Assembly: GCA_937978655.1 (NCBI GenBank)
Contig: CALJUX010000034.1
Coordinates: 1 to 64,000 of the forward strand
Reading direction: 5' to 3'
Source: an uncultured Chromatiaceae bacterium
Lineage (GTDB): Bacteria > Pseudomonadota > Gammaproteobacteria > Enterobacterales > Alteromonadaceae
Length of the DNA stretch: 64,000 bases
Within the stretch, counting starts at the first letter, position 1, and every line of letters begins with the position of its first letter. The position numbers were made by a program, and so were the translations under genes. The notes beneath the pieces are model-generated. The model ran no database searches. It saw nothing but the letters and a program-made list of their open reading frames with translations, and was not told where the DNA came from. Below, piece by piece: positions 34,165 through 42,802 of the stretch.

Positions 34165-35381
34165 CAGGCCCGCCATTTTTGCAGCAACAAAACCACCAAT
34201 CCCAGCACCAGGCCCCAGAAGGCTGACGCGATGCCAAAAAAGCTGACGCCGGACGCCGTCAGCAAAAAGGTCAGCATCGCAGCTTCACGGTACGCCCCTT
34301 CGGCGGTGACCACCGACAAGTTGCCAGCGATGGTGACCAATAACGCCAGTCCTGCCACTACGGCCACTAATGCCGGCGGGAAGGCCAGGAATAACGCCAC
34401 TATGGTTGAACCGGCCAGGCCCGTCAGCAGATAAAATACACCGGCGGCAATGCCGGCGCGGTAACGCGATGCCGGGTCCGGATGCGCTTCGGGCCCGCTA
34501 CAAATGGCCGCGGTAATAGCCGCGAGATTAATTGAGAAATTGCCAAAAGGTGCTGTCACCAGTGTCAGCAGGCCGGTCACCGTTAACAAAGGCGACACTG
34601 GTGTCTGATAACCCTGGCTGCGTAATACCGCCAGGCCCGGCACATTTTGCGACGACATCGTGACGATAAACAGCGGCAGCCCGACGCCTAAAATCGCCTG
34701 CCAGTTCCATACCGGCCAGACCCATTCCAGCTGCACCAGCTTTGGGTCCAGCTGCTGCAGCGACCATTCCCCACGCAAAAGCGTGAAGAGCAGACCAGCC
34801 AATAACACCAGCGGAATGCAGTAACGCGGCAGCAGGCGGCGGCATAACACAAACAACACCACACTGCCGATCACCAGCAACGGCGCAGCTGGCAAATGCC
34901 GGAAAATGCCGAGGCCAAACTGCAACAGGATCCCGGCCAGCATCGCGCTGGCCAGCGGCAACGGCAGTGCCCGCGTCAGCCGGTCAAACCAGCCGGACAA
35001 CCCCAGTAATAATGTCAGCAGGGCGCTGAACATAAACACCCCAACCGCTTCGCCCAGGCTGTAACCGGTCAGACTGGTAGCCAGCAAGGCGGCGCCGGGG
35101 GTTGACCAGGCGGTCAGCACCGGCGCTCTGAAGTACCAGGAAAAGCCGATGCAGGTCACGCCCATAGCAAAACCCAGGATGCCAATCCAGCTGGCGATCT
35201 GCGCGGCGTTCGCCCCAGCCGCGGCGGCGGCCTGAAACACTATTGCCACAGAGCTGGCAAAACCTACCAGTACCGCGACAAAACCCGCCACCCAATGGGA
35301 ACTGCTCCAGCCGGCAACCGGCTCAGCGCTGCGCGCCGATGCGGCCGGACGCTGCGGTTCGCGGGAATTTTGCCCTGTCAT
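34164..35381 (-). CDS. benE: BenE-family aromatic acid/proton symporter
   Basis: A 405-residue inner-membrane transporter (E. coli YdcO 391) with about 12 helices and the BenE family segments VLVGFASSVAIVFQAAAAAG, TAWSTPGAALLAT, MSSQNVPGLAVLRSQGY and APFGNFSINLAAITAAIC. The family includes benzoate importers, but many members are uncharacterised and no benzoate catabolism genes are here, so the substrate is open. ATG 35381 has GAGG nine bases upstream; an in-frame ATG at 35447 lies within the operator region and is rejected. First gene of the benE-gntR-CWC operon. Confidence 0.87.
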   Translation of the reverse strand: MTGQNSREPQRPAASARSAEPVAGWSSSHWVAGFVAVLVGFASSVAIVFQAAAAAGANAAQIASWIGILGFAMGVTCIGFSWYFRAPVLTAWSTPGAALLATSLTGYSLGEAVGVFMFSALLTLLLGLSGWFDRLTRALPLPLASAMLAGILLQFGLGIFRHLPAAPLLVIGSVVLFVLCRRLLPRYCIPLVLLAGLLFTLLRGEWSLQQLDPKLVQLEWVWPVWNWQAILGVGLPLFIVTMSSQNVPGLAVLRSQGYQTPVSPLLTVTGLLTLVTAPFGNFSINLAAITAAICSGPEAHPDPASRYRAGIAAGVFYLLTGLAGSTIVALFLAFPPALVAVVAGLALLVTIAGNLSVVTAEGAYREAAMLTFLLTASGVSFFGIASAFWGLVLGLVVLLLQKWRA

Positions 35382-35401
35382 AGTTTGCTGCCTCACTTGA
35401 A

Positions 35402-35431
35402 TTTGCATACATAATATAAATTTGTATACAT
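35402..35431 (-). promoter_or_regulatory. Tandem GntR-type operator before benE
   Basis: Two near-identical copies of TTTGYATACAT start at 35402 and 35421, 19 bases apart. The second contains the palindrome TGTATACA, the usual core for FCD-type GntR proteins. They lie 21-50 bases before the benE start in an AT-rich promoter region, which fits autoregulation of the operon by its own GntR protein. Confidence 0.6.
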
Positions 35432-35450
35432 TTTTCAAATAATGCAAGCA

Positions 35451-35699
35451 CTATAACGCCCGGGCCACATAACTGCAGCTGGCATGGATCTGCAATTGCT
35501 GCGCCCGCGCCCAGTCCAGTGCCGCCGCCGTCAGCAGCGCGGCGATGCCCTGACCACGGAACTCCGCCGGCACAAAGGTATGATAAAAATCCACTGCCGG
35601 TTGCCCCTGCTGCTGAAACAGCCGGTAGTCCAGCCGCGCTTCTGCCCCGGCATGCTGATAGACAAAACAATGTTGCTCTGGCCGATGTTCTGCTTGCAT
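35451..35699 (-). CDS. Small GNAT-family N-acetyltransferase (YjdJ-like)
   Basis: An 82-residue minimal acetyltransferase of the Acetyltransf_CG type. FYHTFVPAEFRGQGIAALLTAAALDWARAQQ holds the acetyl-CoA loop (RGQGIA) and helix, and the ending HASCSYVARAL is the family C-terminus. AGGAGG lies seven bases before ATG 35699. The acceptor is unknown. It sits between two palindromic control sites, the GntR pair at 35402 and the NagR-like site at 35744. Confidence 0.82.
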   Translation of the reverse strand: MQAEHRPEQHCFVYQHAGAEARLDYRLFQQQGQPAVDFYHTFVPAEFRGQGIAALLTAAALDWARAQQLQIHASCSYVARAL

Positions 35700-35736
35700 G
35701 TAGTCCCTCCTGAAGTGCTCCGACACCAGACAAACT

Positions 35737-35765
35737 TTGCGAATGACAACGCTATCAATTAAAGT
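35737..35765 (+). promoter_or_regulatory. NagR-like palindrome within a candidate promoter of the TPR gene
   Basis: TGACAACGCTATCA (35744-35757) matches the chiA operator TGACAACGCTGTCA at 13 of 14 positions and has AA before it, as in the recalled 18-mer NagR box. It sits in the spacer between TTGCGA (35737-35742) and TAAAGT (35760-35765), spacing 17. It also lies 45 bases before the divergent GNAT gene, so the controlled gene is not certain. Confidence 0.5.
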
Positions 35766-35795
35766 GAACGTCAGTCCGGCTGTGAAGGAATTGTA

Positions 35796-38555
35796 ATGAA
35801 ACTGCGTTTGCTCTCTGTGTTGGTTGCCTTGTTAGCGCAACCGGTTTGTGCAGCCGATACTGCGGCGGCCTTTTATGAAAAGGCCCGCCAGTACAGCCAG
35901 CAGCAACTGTGGCGTGAAGCCGAACTGGAGCTGCGGAACAGTCTGCAACAAAATCCGGCTTATTTACCAGCCCGGTTGATGCTGGGACAACTGTTACTGA
36001 CCGCCGGCAACTGGAGCAGTGCGGAAAAAGAGCTGCAGCTGGCGCTCGATGGCGGCGCAGCGGCAGAACCACTGATTTATGATTTAATGCGGGCCTTGCT
36101 GGCGCAACAAAAAACCGATCAAACCTTGCACCTGCTGGAGCAATACCCGCAATACCAACAATCCGCCAGCTGGCACCTGATGAAAGCCAACCTGCTAAAA
36201 GCGCAGCAAAATTATCCGGCAGCAGCGCAGCATTATCAACAAAGTCTGGCGCTGCAGCCAACACCAGCGCTGGCCGATGAGATCCACCTGCATCAGGCCG
36301 ATCTGCGGCTGAAACAACAGCAGCTGACCGAGGCACAACAAATCCTGGCGTTAATTCCGCAAGACAGTGCTTTTTTCCGCAAATCGCGCTACCTGCAGGC
36401 ACAACTGTATCAGCTGCAACAGCAGCCAGCGCAGGCGCTGGCATTGTGGCGCACCCTGCTGGCTCAGGATCAGGCCGATCCGGTGGCTTTGTTAGGTCAG
36501 GCGCAAACGTTGCAAAGCATGGGAAAGTTGCAGGAAGCGCTGACCTCCATCATCAGTTTTCGCGAAAAGTACCCGTTTAATCCGTTTGGCCAGCTGATCC
36601 ACGCCACTCTGATCGGTGCTCAGGGTGACAACAAAGAACAAAGCCGGATGTTCCGCCAGTTGCAGATGCAACTGAATAACCTGCCGGAAGATGCCAAAGA
36701 GCAGGAAGATGTCCTGCTGTTAAACGCCACGCTGGAATTTAATCAGCAACGGTATGAAACAGCCGTGATCAAGCTCAAACGCGCCGCTCAGCTGTATCCG
36801 GCGAATGCGCAGATTAAACAACTGCTGGCGAACAGTCTGGTCCGGCAGCACGATTACAAAGGCGCCCAGGTTGTGATCAACGGCGCGCTGGCGCAAGGCA
36901 ATCAGACCTTTGAAATGTACCTGCTCGGCGCATTGGTTGCACAGCAATTACGGGATACCCAGGCTGAACAGGCCTTGTTACAGCAGGCACTGGCCCTGTT
37001 CCCAACGCAGCAGGAAGTGCGCAAAGCCCATTTACAGTGGCTGCTCCGGAACAAGCAATCTGCAGAAGCCCGTCGTTTGCTCGCCAGTCAGCCAGAGCAC
37101 CAGCTCAGTGATTTGTTGTTGCTGGGCTATCTGCAACTCGAACAAGGCGCGCTGCAGGACGCCAGCGCGACCGCACAAAAGCTGTTGACGCTGAACAATG
37201 CCAAGGTCGAGATTTATCTGCTGGCCGGGGATGTGGCAGCGAAAAGTGCCGATGCGCCGCTGGCCGGCCAGTTCTACCGCGAAGCACTGAAACTGGACGC
37301 CAATTACAAACCAGCCTTGTTGTCGTTAGCCAGCCTGAGCCTGCAACAACAACAATGGGCAGCAGCCGCCGGGTTCTATCAGCAGATCCTGAAAACAACC
37401 CCGGACGATGCGCTGGTCATTCAGCTGCTGGCTGACGCGGCGTTGCGGCTCGGCAAAACTGCGGACGCCATTCTGTTGCTGCAGCAACTACCGACCACAG
37501 GGCCTGACAGCGTCCCGGCGCGCATTGCGCTGCTTGAACTCTATCTGCAAACCGGACAACAGCAGCAGGCGGCGCAGCTGTTGGCAGCCCTGCAGGAACA
37601 GACCGATATTAATGCTGACGTCTACTTCGCCAAAATGCGGCTGGCGCTGCAACAGAATGACAACGCTGAATTTAACCGGGTGGCCGATATCCTGTTCGGT
37701 CTGTGGTATGACCAACCGCAGCGCCTGCTCGCACTGGCGGAGCTGCAACTGCAAAACAGCGCTGACACGACAGTGCAAAAAACACTGCAGCGGCTGGAAA
37801 CTTTACAGGCCGATGAACATGAACTGGCGTATCTGCAGGCCCGGCTGGCGCTGCAACAAAACCAGCTGAGTAAAGGCCGGAAGATCCTGCAACAGCTGCA
37901 GCGCCAAACCGGGCAAAGCGAGCGGGTCAAAGAGTTAGAAGCGCATTATTATCTGGCAGAACAACAATATACCAAGGCCCGGCCGCTGTTCGAACAGCTC
38001 TATCAACAATCAGGTCATCGCCAGCATATGCTGCTGCTGTTCCGGTGTCTGACGGCAGATCCCGGCGCGCAGCAACAGCTGATCAGCCAATGGCTGCAAC
38101 GCCAGCCCAGCGATATCGGCGCCACGCTGGCGCTGGCCGAACTGCTGCAACGTCAGCAAAAACAGACCGAGTTGATTCAGCTGTATCTGCAAAGTCCTTT
38201 AGCGGACACCCACCCGGTGGTTCAGAACAACCTGGCAAATTTACTGCTGGAGACAGATCCGGCCAAAGCGCTGCAATTTGCCGCCAAAGCCTATCATACG
38301 CTGCCGGAACAGCCGGACATTCTGGATACCTACGGTTATGCCTTGCTCCACGCCGGTCAGGCGGAGCAAGGGCTTGGTATACTGCGCCAGGCGGAGATCC
38401 GCCAGCCGGATTCAGCTTTGGTCCAGCTGCATATTGCCGAGGCTTTGCAGGTTTTACAGCGCAAGCCTGAAGCCACCCAGATCCTGAATCAACTGGACCA
38501 CAGCAGACTCAGCGCGGAACAACAGCAACTATTCAACAAACTGCAGCAACAGTGA
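35796..38555 (+). CDS. Large exported TPR-repeat protein (PEP-CTERM system PrsT-like)
   Basis: A 919-residue protein with a signal peptide (1-20, ending CAA) and almost continuous TPRs, for example AEKELQLALDGGA, AVIKLKRAAQLYPANAQIKQLLA, AGQFYREALKLDANYKPALL and AAGFYQQILKTTPDDALVIQLLA. Length and repeat layout resemble the TPR proteins found with PEP-CTERM/exosortase systems, but the lipobox of that family is not evident. It is very rich in Gln and Leu. AAGGA precedes ATG 35796 by seven bases. A choice-of-anchor A protein with a PEP-CTERM-like tail follows under a similar operator, supporting a link. No exosortase is in the window. Confidence 0.75.
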   Translation: MKLRLLSVLVALLAQPVCAADTAAAFYEKARQYSQQQLWREAELELRNSLQQNPAYLPARLMLGQLLLTAGNWSSAEKELQLALDGGAAAEPLIYDLMRALLAQQKTDQTLHLLEQYPQYQQSASWHLMKANLLKAQQNYPAAAQHYQQSLALQPTPALADEIHLHQADLRLKQQQLTEAQQILALIPQDSAFFRKSRYLQAQLYQLQQQPAQALALWRTLLAQDQADPVALLGQAQTLQSMGKLQEALTSIISFREKYPFNPFGQLIHATLIGAQGDNKEQSRMFRQLQMQLNNLPEDAKEQEDVLLLNATLEFNQQRYETAVIKLKRAAQLYPANAQIKQLLANSLVRQHDYKGAQVVINGALAQGNQTFEMYLLGALVAQQLRDTQAEQALLQQALALFPTQQEVRKAHLQWLLRNKQSAEARRLLASQPEHQLSDLLLLGYLQLEQGALQDASATAQKLLTLNNAKVEIYLLAGDVAAKSADAPLAGQFYREALKLDANYKPALLSLASLSLQQQQWAAAAGFYQQILKTTPDDALVIQLLADAALRLGKTADAILLLQQLPTTGPDSVPARIALLELYLQTGQQQQAAQLLAALQEQTDINADVYFAKMRLALQQNDNAEFNRVADILFGLWYDQPQRLLALAELQLQNSADTTVQKTLQRLETLQADEHELAYLQARLALQQNQLSKGRKILQQLQRQTGQSERVKELEAHYYLAEQQYTKARPLFEQLYQQSGHRQHMLLLFRCLTADPGAQQQLISQWLQRQPSDIGATLALAELLQRQQKQTELIQLYLQSPLADTHPVVQNNLANLLLETDPAKALQFAAKAYHTLPEQPDILDTYGYALLHAGQAEQGLGILRQAEIRQPDSALVQLHIAEALQVLQRKPEATQILNQLDHSRLSAEQQQLFNKLQQQ

Positions 38556-38593
38556 TCCACCCGCCAGCAATTGCCGCTATTTAAGGGACAAAA

Positions 38594-38616
38594 CTCAGCG
38601 TCATCATGGCGCTGAG
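38594..38616 (+). other. Hairpin after the TPR gene
   Basis: CTCAGCG (38594-38600) pairs with CGCTGAG (38610-38616) around nine bases. There is no T-run, so termination here would be weak or Rho-dependent. Confidence 0.4.
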
Positions 38617-38725
38617 AGCCGCTGCGTCTGAAAAACATCTAAATTAGCAATAATTTAAGTTATTAATTTCAAACAACTTAAATTCAATAACTGCGAAAAA
38701 CAACAGCTTCAACAATATTTCATAA

Positions 38726-38763
38726 AGACAGCGTTGTCATTTCAGCCAATAATCAGGTACCAT
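38726..38763 (+). promoter_or_regulatory. NagR-like operator overlapping the promoter of the choice-of-anchor A gene
   Basis: AGACAGCGTTGTCA (38726-38739), flanked by AA and TT, matches the recalled 18-mer AATGACARCGYTGTCATT at all but one position. Its right arm contains TTGTCA (38734-38739), a good -35 hexamer, with TACCAT (38758-38763) as -10 at spacing 18. Binding would block the promoter directly. Confidence 0.62.
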
Positions 38764-38805
38764 TGTGTATATTTTCAGCGATTTTACCTGTTGGGGAGTC
38801 CCACG

Positions 38806-39864
38806 ATGCATACGTCTTTTAAATTAGCCCTGACACTGCTGGTGCTGGCAGCCGGTACTGCACAGGCCGGCAATATCAGCCTGGGTCAGGCCGCTGAATT
38901 TAATACTTTTATCAAAGGCAACTTCAACTCATCAGGCCCCGATGTTGAGGGCAGAGCCGCCATTGGTGGCAACCTGACTATCAACGGCGGCTACTCTTTT
39001 GCCGATAAAAACGCGGCGGCACAAGGAGCTGAAGTCATAGTCGGCGGCAATGTCAACAAAACCGGCGGCGGCAGTCTCAGCGTGCATGGCGGCACTGAAC
39101 ATTCACAAGGCCAGCTGGTGTACGGTGGTAAACTGACCGGCACGCTGGGCGCCGGTACCGCCAGTAAAACCAGCGATACCGGTATCGATTTTAATGGCGC
39201 ATTTAATCATCTGAATCAGTTGTCAGAACAACTGGCAAAGTCCACCACGCCGGATATCAGCCGCAAAGCGCAATGGAGCACATTGACGTTCACCCCGGCA
39301 GCTGCGAATGCATCAAATGTTTATATAATTGATATTACTCAACAAGATCTGAACAGCTACTCGCTGATCAAAATCGACAACAAGAATATTGCCAAAGACG
39401 CACTGATTGTCTTTAACGTCTCGAATCCGAATAAAGTCGCATCTGGCAATTGTGCGGCCGGCAAGACTGGTTGTGTCAATTTTAAAGTGGCGCAGATGGA
39501 TTTAGGCAATGACATCAGTACACACAAATTCATCAATAACCAAAATCAGTCTGCCATTGATAAACACATCTTATTTAATTTCTATGGCGTGACCGATCTG
39601 AATTTATCACAGGCGATTTATGGCTCTATTCTGGCACCTTCGGCGAATGTCAGCTCGTCCAGCGGCGTGGTCTGGGGTCATGTGATCGCCAATTCATGGA
39701 AAGGCAACATGCAAATGAACTGGGCTCCGCTGGATGTGCCGTCAGGCGGTACACCGCCGGTCAGCGCGCCAAGCCCCGCTGCATTATTGCTGCTGGTGCC
39801 AGCGTTGTTCTGGTTCCGCCGCCGCAGCGCAGTCAGCCAGCCGTGCCAGGCTGTAGTTGCCTGA
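38806..39864 (+). CDS. Secreted choice-of-anchor A family protein with PEP-CTERM-like tail
   Basis: A 352-residue exported protein. Signal peptide (1-22, ending AQA), then the choice-of-anchor A domain: FNTFIKGNFNSSGPDVEGRAAIGGNLTI in parts, IVGGNVNKTGGG, YGSILAPSANVSSSSGVVWGHVIANSW near the end, a beta-rich fold found on various surface proteins. The C-terminus has PSPAALLLLVPALFWFRRR, a proline-led hydrophobic helix with Arg cluster like PEP-CTERM signals, but 13 more residues follow, which is unusual. GGGGAG lies seven bases before ATG 38806. It is likely surface- or matrix-attached; the ligand is unknown. Confidence 0.82.
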   Translation: MHTSFKLALTLLVLAAGTAQAGNISLGQAAEFNTFIKGNFNSSGPDVEGRAAIGGNLTINGGYSFADKNAAAQGAEVIVGGNVNKTGGGSLSVHGGTEHSQGQLVYGGKLTGTLGAGTASKTSDTGIDFNGAFNHLNQLSEQLAKSTTPDISRKAQWSTLTFTPAAANASNVYIIDITQQDLNSYSLIKIDNKNIAKDALIVFNVSNPNKVASGNCAAGKTGCVNFKVAQMDLGNDISTHKFINNQNQSAIDKHILFNFYGVTDLNLSQAIYGSILAPSANVSSSSGVVWGHVIANSWKGNMQMNWAPLDVPSGGTPPVSAPSPAALLLLVPALFWFRRRSAVSQPCQAVVA

Positions 39865-39893
39865 TCTCAAAAAGCAGATTACCAAAACGGACC

Positions 39894-39919
39894 TCAGGGT
39901 CCGTTTTTTGTTTGCCGCA
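39894..39919 (+). terminator. Rho-independent terminator after the choice-of-anchor A gene
   Basis: AAAACGGACC (39894-39903) pairs with GGTCCGTTTT (39908-39917) around TCAG, and the T-run continues to 39919. Confidence 0.9.
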
Positions 39920-40034
39920 GCGCAGAATTCGCGGTTCCCAGGCGATAAAGGTTGAAAAAGCCAACCTGATCAGTAATCTGAAGTCAGCGCTTCCCCGCGG
40001 CAGTCCGCCGCATTGATGAATAAAGAGATAACTG

Positions 40035-41219
40035 ATGTCTGAGATTGGAACCCCTGGCAGCAACCGTGCCACTAAAGTCCTGTTATTAGGCTGTGGCGAG
40101 CTGGGTAAAGAAGTCTGTATTGAACTGAAACGCTATGGCTGTGAAGTGATAGCAGCAGATCGTTACCCGAATGCGCCAGCGATGCAGGTGGCAGACCGGC
40201 ACTATGTCATTTCGATGCTCGATGGCGCCGCACTGCGCCAGCTGGTGATCCGGGAGAAACCCGATTTTATCGTGCCGGAAATTGAAGCCATCGCCACGGC
40301 AACCCTGCTGGAACTGGAGCAGGCCGGTTTTTGTGTGATCCCAAGCGCCCGAGCGGCCCACCTGACCATGAACCGCGAAGGCATTCGCCGGCTTGCGGCG
40401 GAAGAGCTGGCACTGCCAACGTCGCGCTATCGTTTTGCCGACGATCACCAGAGTTATCTCAGCGCTGTCGCCGACATTGGTTACCCTTGTGTGGTCAAAC
40501 CTATTATGTCTTCGTCCGGCAAGGGGCAGTCCGTACTGAAAAGTGCCGCCGATCTGGAAAAGGCCTGGCAATATGCACAGGAAGGTGGCCGCGCCGGCAA
40601 AGGCCGGGTGATCGTGGAAGGTTTTGTCGATTTTGATTATGAAATCACCTTACTGACCGTGCGCAGCGCTGATGGTCAGACCCAATTCTGTGATCCGATC
40701 GGCCACCGGCAAGAGCGTGGTGACTATCGCGAATCGTGGCAACCTCAGCAGATGTCAGCGCCGGCCCTGGCAAAAGCCCGTGACTACGCCGCCCGCATCA
40801 CTGCAGCCTTGGGCGGGCGCGGTTTGTTCGGTGTCGAACTTTTTGTCAAAGGCGATGATGTCTGGTTCAGCGAAGTGTCGCCACGGCCGCATGACACTGG
40901 TATGGTGACGTTGATTTCACAGAATTTATCCGAATTTGCCTTGCACGCCCGCGCCATTTTAGGCCTGCCGATCCCGGCAATCCGTCAGTATGGGCCGGCG
41001 GCTTCCGCCGTGTTGCTGGTGGCAGGCAATTCCAGTCAGATGCAATACACCAATCTGGCCGCAGCACTGACCGCCCCCGATACTGAACTGCGCTTGTTCG
41101 GCAAGCCGGAAGTTCAGGGCGAACGCCGTCTGGGCGTAGCACTGGCCTTAGGCGACAGCACGGCACAGGCCGTGGAAAAAGCCTTACATGCCATTGCACA
41201 AATTCAGGTCAGGCTGTGA
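40035..41219 (+). CDS. purT: Formate-dependent phosphoribosylglycinamide formyltransferase
   Basis: A 394-residue ATP-grasp enzyme (E. coli 392) that formylates GAR with formate and ATP in purine synthesis, without folate. Landmarks: KVLLLGCGELGKEVCIELKR at the N-terminus, PEIEAIATATL, VVKPIMSSSGKGQSVLKS (ATP-grasp phosphate loop, about 150-170), GVELFVKGDDVWFSEVSPRPHDTGMVT (about 270-296, metal ligands) and the C-terminal LFGKPEVQGERRLGVALA. It is a single-gene unit after a terminator. I looked for a PurR box upstream and found no convincing one. Confidence 0.95.
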   Translation: MSEIGTPGSNRATKVLLLGCGELGKEVCIELKRYGCEVIAADRYPNAPAMQVADRHYVISMLDGAALRQLVIREKPDFIVPEIEAIATATLLELEQAGFCVIPSARAAHLTMNREGIRRLAAEELALPTSRYRFADDHQSYLSAVADIGYPCVVKPIMSSSGKGQSVLKSAADLEKAWQYAQEGGRAGKGRVIVEGFVDFDYEITLLTVRSADGQTQFCDPIGHRQERGDYRESWQPQQMSAPALAKARDYAARITAALGGRGLFGVELFVKGDDVWFSEVSPRPHDTGMVTLISQNLSEFALHARAILGLPIPAIRQYGPAASAVLLVAGNSSQMQYTNLAAALTAPDTELRLFGKPEVQGERRLGVALALGDSTAQAVEKALHAIAQIQVRL

Positions 41220-41356
41220 GCCACGAGACTGTGGCTGATTTGGCGGAAACCTCCTACACTGTAAACCGGCCCGCCTGTTCCGAGGCGGTCTGCACAACCT
41301 GCAGTTCTGCAAAAGCAGTGCTGAATTGTTTTGGTCGCGACTAAGAGGGAAGCTCC

Positions 41357-42055
41357 ATGATTTTGTTAGTTGGTGGTGAAAAGGGCGGCAGTGGCAAGAG
41401 CTGTCTGGCGCAAAATATCGCGGTGTATTTTTCCAGCATGAAAAATGCCAATGTCATTCTGGTCGATTGTGACCCGCAACGCACCACATCTGACTGGGTT
41501 CAGGAGCGCCATCTGTCGCCCCAGGTCCAGTGGATTAACTGCGTACAGATGTACGGAAAAATCCGTTATGAATTAAAAAGTCTTGAACATCATTATGACT
41601 ACGTCATCGTGGACTGCGGTGGTCAGGACAGCGTGGCATTGCGTTCGGCGATGTCAGTTGCCTCTCATGTCCTGTTACCCCTGCGACCGAAACGCCGCGA
41701 TCTGAAAACACTGGAACACCTGGAAGATCTGGTCAGTAACTGTAACGTGGTCAATCCGGACATGATTGTGGCCTGTGTGCTGACCCAATGCCCGTCGCTA
41801 CCTAATCAGGCCAATCGGATCCTCGAAGCGAAAGATGTGGTGCGTTCCTTTAATTTGCGGGTACTGAATTCCGTTACTTTCAGTCGCAACATCTACGATG
41901 ACAGTGAAGAAAAAGGTATGTCGGTGATGGACACAGAGCCGGACGGGAAAGCCGCCTGTGAAATCAAAGACATCATTCAGGAATTAATGGCAATGAAGGC
42001 GATACAAGAAGATGGCATTGACCGATCTGAAAAAAAATTCAACACGATCGAATAA
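41357..42055 (+). CDS. ParA-family ATPase
   Basis: A 232-residue member of the MinD/ParA ATPases. The deviant Walker A motif is KGGSGKS (9-15), with the signature Lys9, followed by ILVDCDPQRTTSDW and VIVDCGGQDS (Walker B region) and LLPLRPKRRDLKTL. At this size, without an N-terminal DNA-binding domain, it resembles plasmid type Ib ParA/ParF proteins. The next gene, a ribbon-helix-helix protein, overlaps it by 44 bases, completing a two-gene segregation-like cassette. No replication gene, integrase or iteron array is nearby, so it appears to be a resident orphan system that may position a cellular cargo instead of a replicon. Confidence 0.85.
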   Translation: MILLVGGEKGGSGKSCLAQNIAVYFSSMKNANVILVDCDPQRTTSDWVQERHLSPQVQWINCVQMYGKIRYELKSLEHHYDYVIVDCGGQDSVALRSAMSVASHVLLPLRPKRRDLKTLEHLEDLVSNCNVVNPDMIVACVLTQCPSLPNQANRILEAKDVVRSFNLRVLNSVTFSRNIYDDSEEKGMSVMDTEPDGKAACEIKDIIQELMAMKAIQEDGIDRSEKKFNTIE

Positions 42056-42359
42056 GCACGCTTTTTCAGTCGATGAATTTATTGCCGACGCTGAAAACTA
42101 TGCGATGGGTAAGCCGCAGATTGTCAGCGTACGTCAGGTTGCCGGTGATGATCAGGAGCCTTTAATCAGCAAAGGGCCGATGCGTCATGCGACTTTTACT
42201 CTGAGTGAAGAAGCGATCGAAGTGCTGAACCAGCTGAGTCAGGACACCGGCGTGTCAAAATCCAAATTGATCCGCCAGTTAATTCTCAACGTCGATGCAC
42301 ATAATCAAAGTGTTGTGATCCAAAGCGGCCAGGCGGTCGTGGTTAAGAAAATCGACTGA
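42012..42359 (+). CDS. Ribbon-helix-helix partner protein of the ParA-like ATPase
   Basis: A 115-residue basic protein. An unstructured N-terminus (about 1-55) leads to a ribbon-helix-helix fold (about 60-95): RHATFTLSEEAIEVLNQLS is the beta strand and first helix, and TGVSKSKLIRQLIL the second helix. This matches ParG/CopG-type centromere-binding or autorepressor proteins paired with small ParA ATPases, whose flexible N-termini stimulate the ATPase. It starts inside parA in another frame (44-base overlap), so expression is coupled. A terminator follows at 42380. Confidence 0.8.
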   Translation: MALTDLKKNSTRSNKHAFSVDEFIADAENYAMGKPQIVSVRQVAGDDQEPLISKGPMRHATFTLSEEAIEVLNQLSQDTGVSKSKLIRQLILNVDAHNQSVVIQSGQAVVVKKID

Positions 42360-42379
42360 AAAATCATCGTTATCAGCAC

Positions 42380-42404
42380 AGGCGGTCCGATGACCGCCTT
42401 TTTT
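42380..42404 (+). terminator. Rho-independent terminator after the ParA/RHH pair
   Basis: AGGCGGTC (42380-42387) pairs with GACCGCCT (42392-42399) around CGAT, followed by a T-run to 42404. Confidence 0.9.
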
Positions 42405-42442
42405 ATTAGTCGGCCGGCAATGATCTGGCCACGTTGAGAAAA

Positions 42443-42802
42443 TCAGCGCAGCCCGTGCGAGAACTCTTTGATGGTCTGGCAGATCTGTTGTTGCGTCGGC
42501 CCGAAAAATAACGGATTAAACTGCTGTTCCACACAATAACTCTGATAAAAAGCCAGTAATTCAGTTTTGTTCTGCGTGATACGTTCAAGCTCTTCCCGCT
42601 GTTTCTGACCAAGCTCAGCCGAGAATCCGGCAAAACGCGCTTTGATCGTCCGCATCACCTGCTCACCATGCACCTGACTGGCGTTGCCTGCAGTTTCAGC
42701 AAACAGAGCATACAACTGATCTTTATACGGTTTTATCCTCGGGTGATCAGAAAAGGTCGCCAATAACAACAGCGCAGCAATCAACCATAAAACTTTTTTC
42801 AT
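42443..42802 (-). CDS. Small exported protein of unknown function
   Basis: A 119-residue protein with an N-terminal hydrophobic segment (KKVLWLIAALLLLATF) that is either a signal peptide or a membrane anchor, and a charged helical remainder with two Cys residues (YCVEQ and QICQT) that could pair. I do not recognise a family. GGAGGT lies three to eight bases before ATG 42802, a strong ribosome binding site, which supports it as real. It is divergent from ccoG and convergent with the RHH gene. Confidence 0.72.
   Translation of the reverse strand: MKKVLWLIAALLLLATFSDHPRIKPYKDQLYALFAETAGNASQVHGEQVMRTIKARFAGFSAELGQKQREELERITQNKTELLAFYQSYCVEQQFNPLFFGPTQQQICQTIKEFSHGLR

Noticed and set aside
38700..38806. 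Start of the choice-of-anchor A protein at ATG 38734
   Set aside because: That codon lies inside the operator/promoter and would bury the signal peptide; ATG 38806 has GGGGAG at good spacing.
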